Source of the DNA: Lachnospiraceae bacterium | GTDB lineage: Bacteria; Bacillota_A; Clostridia; Lachnospirales; Lachnospiraceae | Length of the DNA: 35,717 nt | Reading direction: 5' to 3' | Assembly: GCA_017430765.1 (NCBI GenBank) | Contig: JAFRMI010000035.1 | Coordinates: 1-35,717, forward strand | Part shown: one piece after another, positions 8,047 through 15,123 of the stretch | How the letters are laid out: every line of letters starts with the position of its first letter | Position numbering within the stretch: the stretch's first letter is position 1 | Translations under genes and position numbers: made by a program | The notes under the pieces: generated by a model | The model's input: only the letters and a program-made list of their open reading frames with translations | Told to the model about the DNA's origin: nothing | The model's database searches: none

Positions 8047-8054
8047 AAAACGGC
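8039..8054. promoter_or_regulatory. Inverted repeat over the -35 box, possible operator
   Basis: GCCGT-N6-ACGGC (8039-8043 and 8050-8054) overlaps the -35 hexamer of the leftward sensor operon. The position suits a repressor operator. It does not match a binding site I recognise. Just right of it, 8055-8110 is strongly AT-rich and holds two copies of AAAAATAGTTT (8080-8090, 8095-8105). Confidence 0.4.
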
Positions 8055-8232
8055 TTCATATTTATTGCTTAAAATATATAAAAATAGTTTTATAAAAAAT
8101 AGTTTGCAGTAGATGGACGATCATTTCCGATTTCGAAAAAACCCGAAAATATAAAGGAATTTTTACTAAGCGCGCTTTTTGCAAGGCACTTCTCGTTCGT
8201 GATTTAATACAAAAATAGTGGCTAGAAATGCT

Positions 8233-8260
8233 TTGTTTAGAACTCTTCTTATGTTATAAT
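8233..8260 (+). promoter_or_regulatory. Promoter of the hnd operon
   Basis: Extended -10 TGT-TATAAT (8252-8260) with a -35-like TTGTTT (8233-8238) at a 16-base spacing. Transcription would begin near 8267, giving a leader of about 100 bases. The stretch TATGTTATAATT is shared with the -10 region of the divergent sensor operon on the other strand. Confidence 0.7.
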
Positions 8261-8275
8261 TCAACAAAAGAGTTT

Positions 8276-8307
8276 TCCGGTGAATCCATCCCCTGTGATT
8301 CACTGGA
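8276..8307 (+). promoter_or_regulatory. 5' leader hairpin of the hnd mRNA
   Basis: An 11-bp stem TCCGGTGAATC (8276-8286) / GATTCACTGGA (8297-8307) with one G-U pair and a 10-base loop. It lies between the predicted start of transcription and the hndA ribosome binding site (8358-8364). There is no T-run, so it is not a terminator. It could stabilise the message or be a control element. Confidence 0.5.
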
Positions 8308-8370
8308 TATGATATGCTCTTAAATACTGACACCCGTTGTTCTACACACCATGGCATAAGGAGGTTATAT

Positions 8371-8871
8371 ATGTGTGTTAACAGCACAACTACTGGCGTG
8401 TCTTTTTCCGGCACACCTGAGCAGAAAGAAAAACTGCTTCAGTTTATCGCCGCGAAGAAAGACGAACCGGGAGCATTGATGCCGATTCTGCAGGAAGCAC
8501 AGGCGATTTACGGATATCTTCCGATCGAAGTGCAGACGATGATCGCGGAAGAAATGGATGTGCCTCTCGAGAAAATCTACGGAGTCGCCACATTCTACGC
8601 TCAGTTTACTCTCAATCCGAAAGGGAAATACCAGATTTCTGTCTGTCTTGGAACGGCATGCTATGTCAAGGGTTCCGGACTTGTATTGGAGGAGATTGAG
8701 AAGCAGCTCGGCATCAAGACCGGTGAGTGCACGCCGGACGGAAAGTTCTCTCTTGACGCATGTCGCTGCGTCGGCGCCTGCGGCCTTGCTCCGGTTATGC
8801 TGATCAACGAAGATGTGTATGGCCGTATGACACCGGATCAGGTTAAGGGAATTCTTGCGAAGTACGAATAA
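8371..8871 (+). CDS. hndA: NADP/NAD-reducing hydrogenase subunit A (NuoE-like [2Fe-2S])
   Basis: 166 residues. The ATG at 8371 follows a perfect AAGGAGG (8358-8364) at six bases; the longer reading from 8314 is rejected. It is a NuoE / 24-kDa-type thioredoxin-like ferredoxin: helical N-terminus with GYLP and GVATFYAQF, then the four [2Fe-2S] ligands C92, C97, C133 and C137 in CLGTAC and CVGAC. The family (HndA, HydC) carries electrons between the flavin subunit and the hydrogenase subunit in the cytoplasmic multi-subunit [FeFe] hydrogenase. It is the first gene of the operon and is followed by a lone ATPase gene, hndB, hndC and hndD. Confidence 0.93.
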   Translation: MCVNSTTTGVSFSGTPEQKEKLLQFIAAKKDEPGALMPILQEAQAIYGYLPIEVQTMIAEEMDVPLEKIYGVATFYAQFTLNPKGKYQISVCLGTACYVKGSGLVLEEIEKQLGIKTGECTPDGKFSLDACRCVGACGLAPVMLINEDVYGRMTPDQVKGILAKYE

Positions 8872-8897
8872 TCGGATCTGCTCGGAGGGGAAAGCCT

Positions 8898-9455
8898 ATG
8901 ATGCCTGAAATCTCACTCAATGTTCTTGACGTGGCTGAAAACTCTACAAGAGCCGGCGCCAGTCTTGTGACGATAACAGTGGAGGCGAATACTGCATCCG
9001 ATACGCTCACGGTTGTAATTGCCGATGACGGCTGCGGCATGACGCCGGAGATGGTGGAACAGGTGACAGACCCCTTTTTCACGACCCGCACGACGAGGCG
9101 CGTCGGTCTGGGAGTTCCGTTCTTTAAGCTGGCCGCCGAGATGAGCGGAGGACACTTTGACATTCAGTCAAAGGTCGGAGTCGGAACAACTGTGACCGCG
9201 GTTTTCGGTCTTTCCAATGTCGACCGGATGCCTCTTGGAGACATAACATCCACAATTCATACACTTGTCACGATGCATGAGGATACTGACTTTCTATACC
9301 GGTATACGTATGACGGGGACAGTTTTGAATTGTCTACAGCGGAGATGAAGGAGATTCTGGGTGACGTGTCCTTTCAGGAACCGGAGATATCACAGTATAT
9401 CCGGGATTTCCTGAAGGAGAATGAGCAGGAAGTAACCAAAGGAAGAAATATTTAA
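8898..9455 (+). CDS. Lone HATPase-domain protein in the hydrogenase operon
   Basis: 185 residues. A GHKL ATPase domain covers residues 1-105: N-box DVAENSTRAGA (N15), G1 box ADDGCGMTP (43-48), F-box DPFFTTR (59-64), G2 box GLGVPFFKLAAE (70-81) and GVGTTVTAVF (94-103). This is the histidine-kinase catalytic fold without a sensor or phospho-acceptor domain. The last 80 residues (VDRMPLGDI onwards) are not a domain I recognise. RBS GGAGGGG lies seven bases before ATG 8898. The gene sits between hndA and hndB, so it is made with the enzyme. Similar ATPases occur in [FeFe]-hydrogenase operons of other Clostridia, but their role is unproven. A regulatory kinase or an assembly factor are both possible. 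Confidence 0.85.
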   Translation: MMPEISLNVLDVAENSTRAGASLVTITVEANTASDTLTVVIADDGCGMTPEMVEQVTDPFFTTRTTRRVGLGVPFFKLAAEMSGGHFDIQSKVGVGTTVTAVFGLSNVDRMPLGDITSTIHTLVTMHEDTDFLYRYTYDGDSFELSTAEMKEILGDVSFQEPEISQYIRDFLKENEQEVTKGRNI

Positions 9456-9472
9456 GAAAGGATCAATTTGAC

Positions 9473-9856
9473 ATGAAATCGTTAGCAGAACTGAAAGCGA
9501 TCCGCGATCGTATGCAGGGACAGCTCGGAGTGCGCGAAGAGGGAGGCGAAGACCAGACTCGCGTAGTCGTCGGTATGGCGACATGCGGAATTGCAGCAGG
9601 CGCCCGCCCGGTTCTTAATAAGTTCGCAGAACTGGTTCAGGAGCGCGGAATTAAGAATACAATCGTGACCCAGACCGGCTGCATCGGCATCTGCAGATAT
9701 GAGCCGATCGTTGAGATCTATGAGCCGGGCAAGCCGAAAGTGACCTATGTTCATATGACACCTGAGAAGGCCGAGGAGATCGTCAACCGCCACCTTGTCG
9801 GCGGCCAGATCGTAAAAGATTACGTCATCCCGGCAACGATCAGCGTACCTAAGTAA
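9473..9856 (+). CDS. hndB: Hydrogenase subunit B, thioredoxin-like ferredoxin
   Basis: 127 residues, thioredoxin-like [2Fe-2S] ferredoxin fold of the HndB type. An N-terminal helix MKSLAELKAIRDRMQ precedes VVVGMATCGIAAGARPV and the second cysteine pair TQTGCIGICRYEP (C70, C74). Only one cysteine (C38) is present in the first half, where related domains such as the N-terminus of HndC have C-x4-C, so three of four usual ligands are seen. This looks like the normal state for HndB proteins as I remember them. It lies 18 bases after the ATPase gene and 16 bases before hndC. It is likely part of the hydrogenase complex. Confidence 0.88.
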   Translation: MKSLAELKAIRDRMQGQLGVREEGGEDQTRVVVGMATCGIAAGARPVLNKFAELVQERGIKNTIVTQTGCIGICRYEPIVEIYEPGKPKVTYVHMTPEKAEEIVNRHLVGGQIVKDYVIPATISVPK

Positions 9857-9871
9857 AGAGGAGGAGACAGT

Positions 9872-11668
9872 ATGTATCGTTCACATGTACTGGTATGCGG
9901 GGGAACCGGATGTGCCTCTTCAGGCAGCGCCCAGATCCAGGAGGTCTTTAAACAGCAGATCGAAGCTAAGGGCCTCGACAAGGAAGTGGCGGTTGTCCAG
10001 ACCGGATGTCACGGCCTGTGCGCCCTCGGCCCCATCGTAGTCGTCTATCCCGAAGGCACCTTCTATTCACAGGTCAAGGTGGAAGACGTAGAGGAGATCG
10101 TTGCTGAACATCTTCTCAAAGGGCGTATCGTTGAGCGTCTCGTCTACAGAGAAGAAGACGAAGACGCAGGCGGTGTGAAGTCCTACAATGACACGGACTT
10201 CGCAAAGAAGCAGCACCGTGTCGCGCTGCGCAACTGCGGTGTTATCAACCCGGAGAATATCGATGAGTATATCGGCACACGCGGATATGAAGCTCTCGGC
10301 AAAGTTCTGACCGAGATGACTCCGGATGAGGTTATCGATGTGGTCCTCGCTTCCGGACTTCGCGGAAGAGGCGGCGCCGGATTCCCGACCGGAAGAAAGT
10401 GGCAGCTGGCCAGAAACCTTGTCCAGGACGGCGGCCCGAAGTTTGTCTGCTGCAACGCGGACGAGGGCGACCCGGGCGCATTCATGGACAGATCCGTCCT
10501 TGAGGGCGATCCTCATGCGGTTCTTGAAGCGATGGCGATCGCCGGATACGCGATCGGCGCCAACCAGGGCTACATCTATGTCCGCGCCGAGTATCCGATC
10601 GCCGTTCAGAGACTTGGCATCGCCATTAAGCAGGCCAAGGAGTACGGACTCCTCGGAAAGAATATTTTCGAGACAGGATTTGATTTTGACATCGAGCTTC
10701 GTCTCGGCGCCGGCGCTTTCGTCTGCGGTGAAGAGACAGCTCTTATGACATCCATCGAAGGCAAGCGCGGCGAGCCTCGTCCCCGTCCGCCATTCCCGGC
10801 TGTTTCCGGACTGTTCCAGCGCCCGACGATCCTCAACAACGTCGAGACATGGGCTAACATTCCGCAGATCATCTTAAACGGCGCGGACTGGTTCGCTTCC
10901 ATGGGAACCGAGAAGTCCAAGGGAACCAAGGTCTTCGCCCTCGGCGGAAAGATCAACAATACCGGCCTTGTGGAGATCCCGATGGGAACATCTCTCCGCG
11001 AGATCGTCGAAGAGATCGGCGGCGGCGTCCCGAACGGCAAGAAGTTCAAGGCTGCCCAGACCGGCGGCCCGTCCGGCGGCTGCATCCCGGCAGAGCATTT
11101 CGATGTTCCGGTCGACTATGAGCATCTGGCAGCCCTTGGCTCCATCGTCGGCTCCGGCGGACTGATCGTCATGGACGAGGACAACTGCATGGTCGACATT
11201 GCCAAGTTCTTCCTTGAGTTCACGGTTGATGAGTCCTGCGGAAAGTGCACACCGTGCCGCATCGGCACACGCCGTATGTATGAGATCCTTGACCGCATCA
11301 CGAAGGGCCAGGGTGAACTGGAAGATCTGGATCGTCTTGAAAAGCTTGCCCAGTATATCAAGGACAACGCTCTTTGCGGACTCGGCCAGACGGCTCCGAA
11401 CCCGATTCTGTCCACACTGAAGTTCTTCCGTGACGAGTATGTCGCTCACGTTGTGGACAAGAAATGTCCTGCAGGTGTCTGTAAGGCTCTTCTTTCCTAC
11501 TCGATCGATCCCGAGAAGTGCAAGGGCTGCACGCTCTGCGCGAGAAACTGCCCGGCCGGCTGCATCAGCGGCAAGGTCAAGGAACCGCACGTGATTGATC
11601 AGAGCAAGTGCCTGAAGTGCGGCGCATGCATGGATAACTGCAAATTTGGCGCGATCAGCAGAGGATAA
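9872..11668 (+). CDS. hndC: Hydrogenase subunit C (NuoF-like flavoprotein)
   Basis: 598 residues, the NAD(H)- and FMN-binding subunit of the complex. Domains in order: thioredoxin-like [2Fe-2S] (C9, C14, C46, C50), the NuoF core with the nucleotide/FMN motifs GRGGAGFPTGRKW (165-177) and CNADEGDPGAFMDR (194-207), an SLBB segment, the [4Fe-4S] site ESCGKCTPC (C456, C459, C462), and two C-terminal [4Fe-4S] ferredoxin motifs, the last being C580, C583, C586 and C590. This is the layout of HndC and HydB, where the flavin is thought to be the electron-bifurcation site joining NAD(P)H and ferredoxin. RBS AGGAGGAG stands before ATG 9872. The codon choice is strongly biased (many GGC, CTC, ATC), suggesting high expression. 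Confidence 0.95.
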   Translation: MYRSHVLVCGGTGCASSGSAQIQEVFKQQIEAKGLDKEVAVVQTGCHGLCALGPIVVVYPEGTFYSQVKVEDVEEIVAEHLLKGRIVERLVYREEDEDAGGVKSYNDTDFAKKQHRVALRNCGVINPENIDEYIGTRGYEALGKVLTEMTPDEVIDVVLASGLRGRGGAGFPTGRKWQLARNLVQDGGPKFVCCNADEGDPGAFMDRSVLEGDPHAVLEAMAIAGYAIGANQGYIYVRAEYPIAVQRLGIAIKQAKEYGLLGKNIFETGFDFDIELRLGAGAFVCGEETALMTSIEGKRGEPRPRPPFPAVSGLFQRPTILNNVETWANIPQIILNGADWFASMGTEKSKGTKVFALGGKINNTGLVEIPMGTSLREIVEEIGGGVPNGKKFKAAQTGGPSGGCIPAEHFDVPVDYEHLAALGSIVGSGGLIVMDEDNCMVDIAKFFLEFTVDESCGKCTPCRIGTRRMYEILDRITKGQGELEDLDRLEKLAQYIKDNALCGLGQTAPNPILSTLKFFRDEYVAHVVDKKCPAGVCKALLSYSIDPEKCKGCTLCARNCPAGCISGKVKEPHVIDQSKCLKCGACMDNCKFGAISRG

Positions 11669-11683
11669 GAAGGAGGAACAACC

Positions 11684-13432
11684 ATGGCTGATATCAACAT
11701 CAAGATCAATGGCGTGGATGTCAGTGCGCCGGCGGGTTCCACGATCCTGGAAGCCGCGCGTCTCGCACATATTAAGATCCCGACATTATGCTATTTAAAG
11801 GAGATCAATGAGATCGGCGCCTGCCGTATCTGCCTGGTCGAGGTAAAGGGCGCCCGTACACTCGTGGCATCCTGCGTCTATCCGATCTCCGAGGGAATGG
11901 AAATCTACACCAATACGCCGAGAGTGATCGAAGCCCGCAAGAAGACTCTGGAGCTGATCCTGTCTGATCATGACAAGGAATGTCTCTCCTGCGTCAGATC
12001 CGGCCACTGCGAACTGCAGGCACTCTGCAATGAGTACGGTGTAGACAACGCGCACGAGTATGAGGGCGAGATGAACAAGTTCGAGCTTGACACATCTGCA
12101 CCGCATATGGTTCGTGACAACAACAAATGTATTCTTTGCCGCCGCTGTACCGCCGCCTGCGAGAAGTTCCAGAGTGTCGGCGTTATCGGGGCAAACAACC
12201 GCGGATTCAAGACAAGCATCGGATGTGCGTTCGAACTTCCGCTCAATGAAACGTCCTGCGTAGACTGTGGACAGTGCATCAATGTCTGCCCGGTCGGCGC
12301 CCTTTATGAGAAGGATTCTACGGCGGATGTATTTGCCGCGATCAATGATCCGACCAAGACCGTGTTCGTGCAGACAGCCCCGGCCGTCCGTGCGGCTCTC
12401 GGCGAGGAATTCGGCTATCCGATCGGCACGCCGGTAGAGGGCAAGATGGCAGCTGCGCTGCATCGCCTCGGCTTTGACGGTGTGTATGACACTAACTTCG
12501 GTGCGGACCTTACGATCCTCGAAGAGGCGCATGAGTTCCTTGACCGCTTCACAAAGGGCGGCAAGCTCCCGCTGATCACTTCCTGCAGCCCGGGCTGGAT
12601 TAAGTTCTGCGAACACTACTTCCCGGAGTTCACGGACAATCTGTCCTCCTGCAAGTCCCCGCACCAGATGCAGGGCGCAATGATGAAGTCGTTCCTTGCT
12701 GAGAGAAAGGGAATTGATCCGAAGGATATCGTGACCGTCAGCGTTATGCCGTGTGTGGCCAAGAAGTTTGAGTGCAAGAGAGACGATCAGGACGCGACGG
12801 GTTATCCGGATGTCGACCACGTCATCACAACACGTGAGCTGGCCCGCATGATCAAGCGCGCAGGCATTCAGTTCACAGAGCTTCCGGATGAGAAGTTCGA
12901 TGATCCGATGGGTGAGTACGCCGGCGGCGCGGTCATCTTCGGCACATCGGGCGGTGTTATGGAAGCTGCTCTTCGTACCGCTGTTTACTGGATTACGAAT
13001 GATGACACCAACACACCTGTTGAGTTCAAGGAAGTCCGCGGATTCGAGGGCATCAAGGAAGCAACTTATACAGTCGGTGAAGTGACCGTCAATATCTGCG
13101 TAGCATCCGGCCTTGCCAATGCGAGAAAGGTCCTGGAGAGCGTAAGAAGCGGCGAGAAGAAGTATGATTTCATCGAAATCATGGCTTGCCCGGGCGGCTG
13201 CATCAACGGCGGCGGCCAGCCGCAGGTTTCCGCGGAAATCCGCAACTTCACGGATTATCGCGCGAAGCGCGCAGCGATCCTCTATGGATATGACGAAGCG
13301 GCCGAGAAGAGAAAGTCTCACCAGAATGTCTCCCTCAACAAGATGTATGAGGAATATCTGGGCGAGATCGGCGGAGAGAAGGCACATCACCTGCTCCACA
13401 CAACCTATGTGAAGAGAGGGCTTTACAAGTAA
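11684..13432 (+). CDS. hndD: [FeFe] hydrogenase catalytic subunit (HndD/HydA type)
   Basis: 582 residues, cytoplasmic, making or using H2 with electrons from hndABC. Clusters in order: [2Fe-2S] (C36, C47, C50, C64), His-ligated [4Fe-4S] (H96, C100, C103, C109), two [4Fe-4S] (C149, C152, C155, C159; C192, C195, C198, C202), then the H-cluster domain with TSCSPGW (299-305), MPCVAKKFE (355-363) and EIMACPGGCINGGGQP (C502, C506). The small-subunit-like tail ends in NKMYEEYLG...HHLLHTTY, typical of the family. The first motif is TSCSP rather than TSCCP, so there is only one cysteine there; I believe this variant is common in the bifurcating group. RBS AAGGAGG stands before ATG 11684. It is the last gene of the operon, before a bidirectional terminator. 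Confidence 0.95.
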   Translation: MADINIKINGVDVSAPAGSTILEAARLAHIKIPTLCYLKEINEIGACRICLVEVKGARTLVASCVYPISEGMEIYTNTPRVIEARKKTLELILSDHDKECLSCVRSGHCELQALCNEYGVDNAHEYEGEMNKFELDTSAPHMVRDNNKCILCRRCTAACEKFQSVGVIGANNRGFKTSIGCAFELPLNETSCVDCGQCINVCPVGALYEKDSTADVFAAINDPTKTVFVQTAPAVRAALGEEFGYPIGTPVEGKMAAALHRLGFDGVYDTNFGADLTILEEAHEFLDRFTKGGKLPLITSCSPGWIKFCEHYFPEFTDNLSSCKSPHQMQGAMMKSFLAERKGIDPKDIVTVSVMPCVAKKFECKRDDQDATGYPDVDHVITTRELARMIKRAGIQFTELPDEKFDDPMGEYAGGAVIFGTSGGVMEAALRTAVYWITNDDTNTPVEFKEVRGFEGIKEATYTVGEVTVNICVASGLANARKVLESVRSGEKKYDFIEIMACPGGCINGGGQPQVSAEIRNFTDYRAKRAAILYGYDEAAEKRKSHQNVSLNKMYEEYLGEIGGEKAHHLLHTTYVKRGLYK

Positions 13433-13454
13433 GCTGCTCTTCTAAGAGCAAGAT

Positions 13455-13488
13455 AAAAGGAAGCTGCAGCAACTGCAGCTTCCTTTTT
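13455..13488. terminator. Bidirectional terminator between hndD and citrate synthase
   Basis: Arms AAGGAAGCTGCAG and CTGCAGCTTCCTT around a three-base loop (CAA, 13470-13472). On the plus strand TTTTT follows the stem. On the minus strand TTTTAT follows it. It therefore serves both the hnd operon and the convergent citrate synthase gene. A smaller stem TGCTCTT / AAGAGCA lies just before it. Confidence 0.9.
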
Positions 13489-13544
13489 AATACATTTCAT
13501 GCTGAAAAGTAAGTAACGGATAACTCTTTGATCCGGGCGCAATT

Positions 13545-14894
13545 CTAGCGCTCATTCATGGGAGTAAAATCCGTGTGTTCGCCGATATATTTTGTGGCGG
13601 GACGCATAATGCGGCCGTCGTAGAGCTTGTTCTCAACATTGTGCGCGACCCACCCCGCGACTCGAGCGATCGCGAACAGCGGTGTGTAGAGCTCTTCCGG
13701 GATGCCGAGCATCCGGTAGGCGAAACCGGAATAGAAATCGACATTCGTTGGAAGAATCTTGTGTTTTTTCTCGCCGACCACCTCATGAACAGTCTTCTCA
13801 AACAGCTCATAGAAGATATACTGATCTTCTTCGCCCTTCTCCTCCGCCAGCGTTTTGCAGAGATTACGGAGCAGCTCTGCGCGCGGGTCTGTAAGCGTAT
13901 ATACCGCATGGCCGAATCCGTAAATCAGGCCGCTTCTGTCATACATCTTCTTGTTGAGCAGATCCTCCACCACTTTTCTGATCAGCTTCGGATCGTGTGA
14001 GAACTTTGTGCGATCAATAACCTCATTCATCATATGTGCCACGGAGATATTGGCTCCTCCGTGCTTGGGGCCCTTCAGGGACCCGATGGAGCCGCAGATT
14101 GCGGAGTAGAGGTCCGTTCCGGTGGAACCGATCACGACGTTCGTGAAGGTGGAGTTGTTACCGCCGCCGTGATCCGCGTGGATCACGAGAATCGCATCGA
14201 GCAGATTCGCTTCGCGGTTGGAGAAGGTCCCGTCAAGGCGCAGCATGTGGAGAATATTTTCGGCGACCGAGTACTGCTTCTCAGGATAATGGATGATCAG
14301 CGAGTCTCTGTTCATGTCATGCCGCTTGGCATGGTAGGAGTAACAGCCAAGAGCCGGGAATTTCGCGATCAGGTTGATTCCTTTGAGGAGCGTGTCATAT
14401 ACATCCGTCGAGTCGGGGTCTTCGTCAAAGTTATATAAAGACAGCGTGAGCATCTGCAGCCGGTTCATGAGATCGACGGATTTTGAACGAAGCACCTCAT
14501 TTACCAGGAATGTATCCGGCAGATCATATCTGGCGGCGAGACATTCTTTAAATTCCTCGAATTGATCCGCGTTGGGCAGAAAGCCGAACAGCAGAAGGAA
14601 ACAGGTCTCCTCAAATCCGAAATTGCCCTGCCTGTTCGCTACGATATCCTTGATACTGTAGCCCCTGTAAAGAAGATCGCCTTCACTTGGCTTGATATAT
14701 CCTTCTTCGCTTTTCTCATAACCGACGACATCGGATACTTTTGTGAGGCCGATGCGAACACCTGTCCCGTCGTCATTCCGCAGGCCCTTTTTGACGTTGT
14801 ATTCACTGTAAAGCTGATTGGGGATTTCCGTATAGTTGGAAGATTTCCCGAAAAAGCGTGCCAGAAGGTTGTCATCATTGAACTGAACACTCAT
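13545..14894 (-). CDS. gltA: Citrate synthase
   Basis: 449 residues, citrate/2-methylcitrate synthase family, condensing acetyl-CoA and oxaloacetate. The start is taken at ATG 14894 (MSVQFNDDN) with AGGTG upstream; a TTG at 14915 would add seven residues. The three catalytic regions are intact: ADHGGGNNSTFT (first His), GPKHGGANI (second His) and TNVDFYSGFAY (catalytic Asp). The N-terminal ENYSEIP-like part and the length fit the gene type common in Lachnospiraceae. It faces the hnd operon and shares its terminator, so it is not co-transcribed. In an anaerobe it would feed an incomplete oxidative branch to glutamate. Methylcitrate activity cannot be excluded. Confidence 0.92.
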   Translation of the reverse strand: MSVQFNDDNLLARFFGKSSNYTEIPNQLYSEYNVKKGLRNDDGTGVRIGLTKVSDVVGYEKSEEGYIKPSEGDLLYRGYSIKDIVANRQGNFGFEETCFLLLFGFLPNADQFEEFKECLAARYDLPDTFLVNEVLRSKSVDLMNRLQMLTLSLYNFDEDPDSTDVYDTLLKGINLIAKFPALGCYSYHAKRHDMNRDSLIIHYPEKQYSVAENILHMLRLDGTFSNREANLLDAILVIHADHGGGNNSTFTNVVIGSTGTDLYSAICGSIGSLKGPKHGGANISVAHMMNEVIDRTKFSHDPKLIRKVVEDLLNKKMYDRSGLIYGFGHAVYTLTDPRAELLRNLCKTLAEEKGEEDQYIFYELFEKTVHEVVGEKKHKILPTNVDFYSGFAYRMLGIPEELYTPLFAIARVAGWVAHNVENKLYDGRIMRPATKYIGEHTDFTPMNER

Positions 14895-14947
14895 ACGTAC
14901 ACCTGCTCTTCTCAAAATTTCATTTCGTGGAACTTATATAGTTTGGT

Positions 14948-14977
14948 ATTATAGTCAGCACAGCGAGGAGTTGTCAA
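14948..14977 (-). promoter_or_regulatory. Citrate synthase promoter
   Basis: On the minus strand, TTGACA (14977-14972), an 18-base spacer and TATAAT (14953-14948): both hexamers are consensus. Transcription would start near 14941, about 45 bases before the ATG. Confidence 0.85.
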
Positions 14978-14992
14978 GCGAACCGTCGGCGC

Positions 14993-15021
14993 TTTACTAT
15001 CGTTTTTCTTAGGAGTATACT
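14993..15021 (+). promoter_or_regulatory. L,D-transpeptidase gene promoter with overlapping dyads
   Basis: TTTACT (14993-14998), a 17-base spacer and TATACT (15016-15021). The -10 box lies inside an inverted repeat with 7-base arms TTCTTAG (15006-15012) and CTAAGAA (15022-15028). A second repeat with 8-base arms CTGTTGAA (15033-15040) and TTCAACAG (15046-15053) follows in the leader. Both suit regulator or mRNA-structure roles. Confidence 0.6.
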
Positions 15022-15123
15022 CTAAGAACCGGCTGTTGAAGGCCTTTCAACAGATCAATATAGCTGCATGGAAAGAATTGGCAATATAGGTCGACGCAAA
15101 GATATGGGCATGAAAGGATGATA

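Noticed and set aside
8250..8267. Rex-like redox operator (TTGT...ACAA) at the hnd -10
   Set aside because: The half-sites are ATGT and ACAA with the wrong spacing (nine rather than ten bases), and the left half does not match. It is better explained as an extended -10 box.
11795..13399. 534-residue open frame on the minus strand
   Set aside because: It lies fully antisense to hndD, has no recognisable family or RBS, and arises from the strong codon bias of hndD. Similar long antisense frames over hndC, the acyl-CoA synthetase (184-1311) and uvrB were rejected for the same reason.
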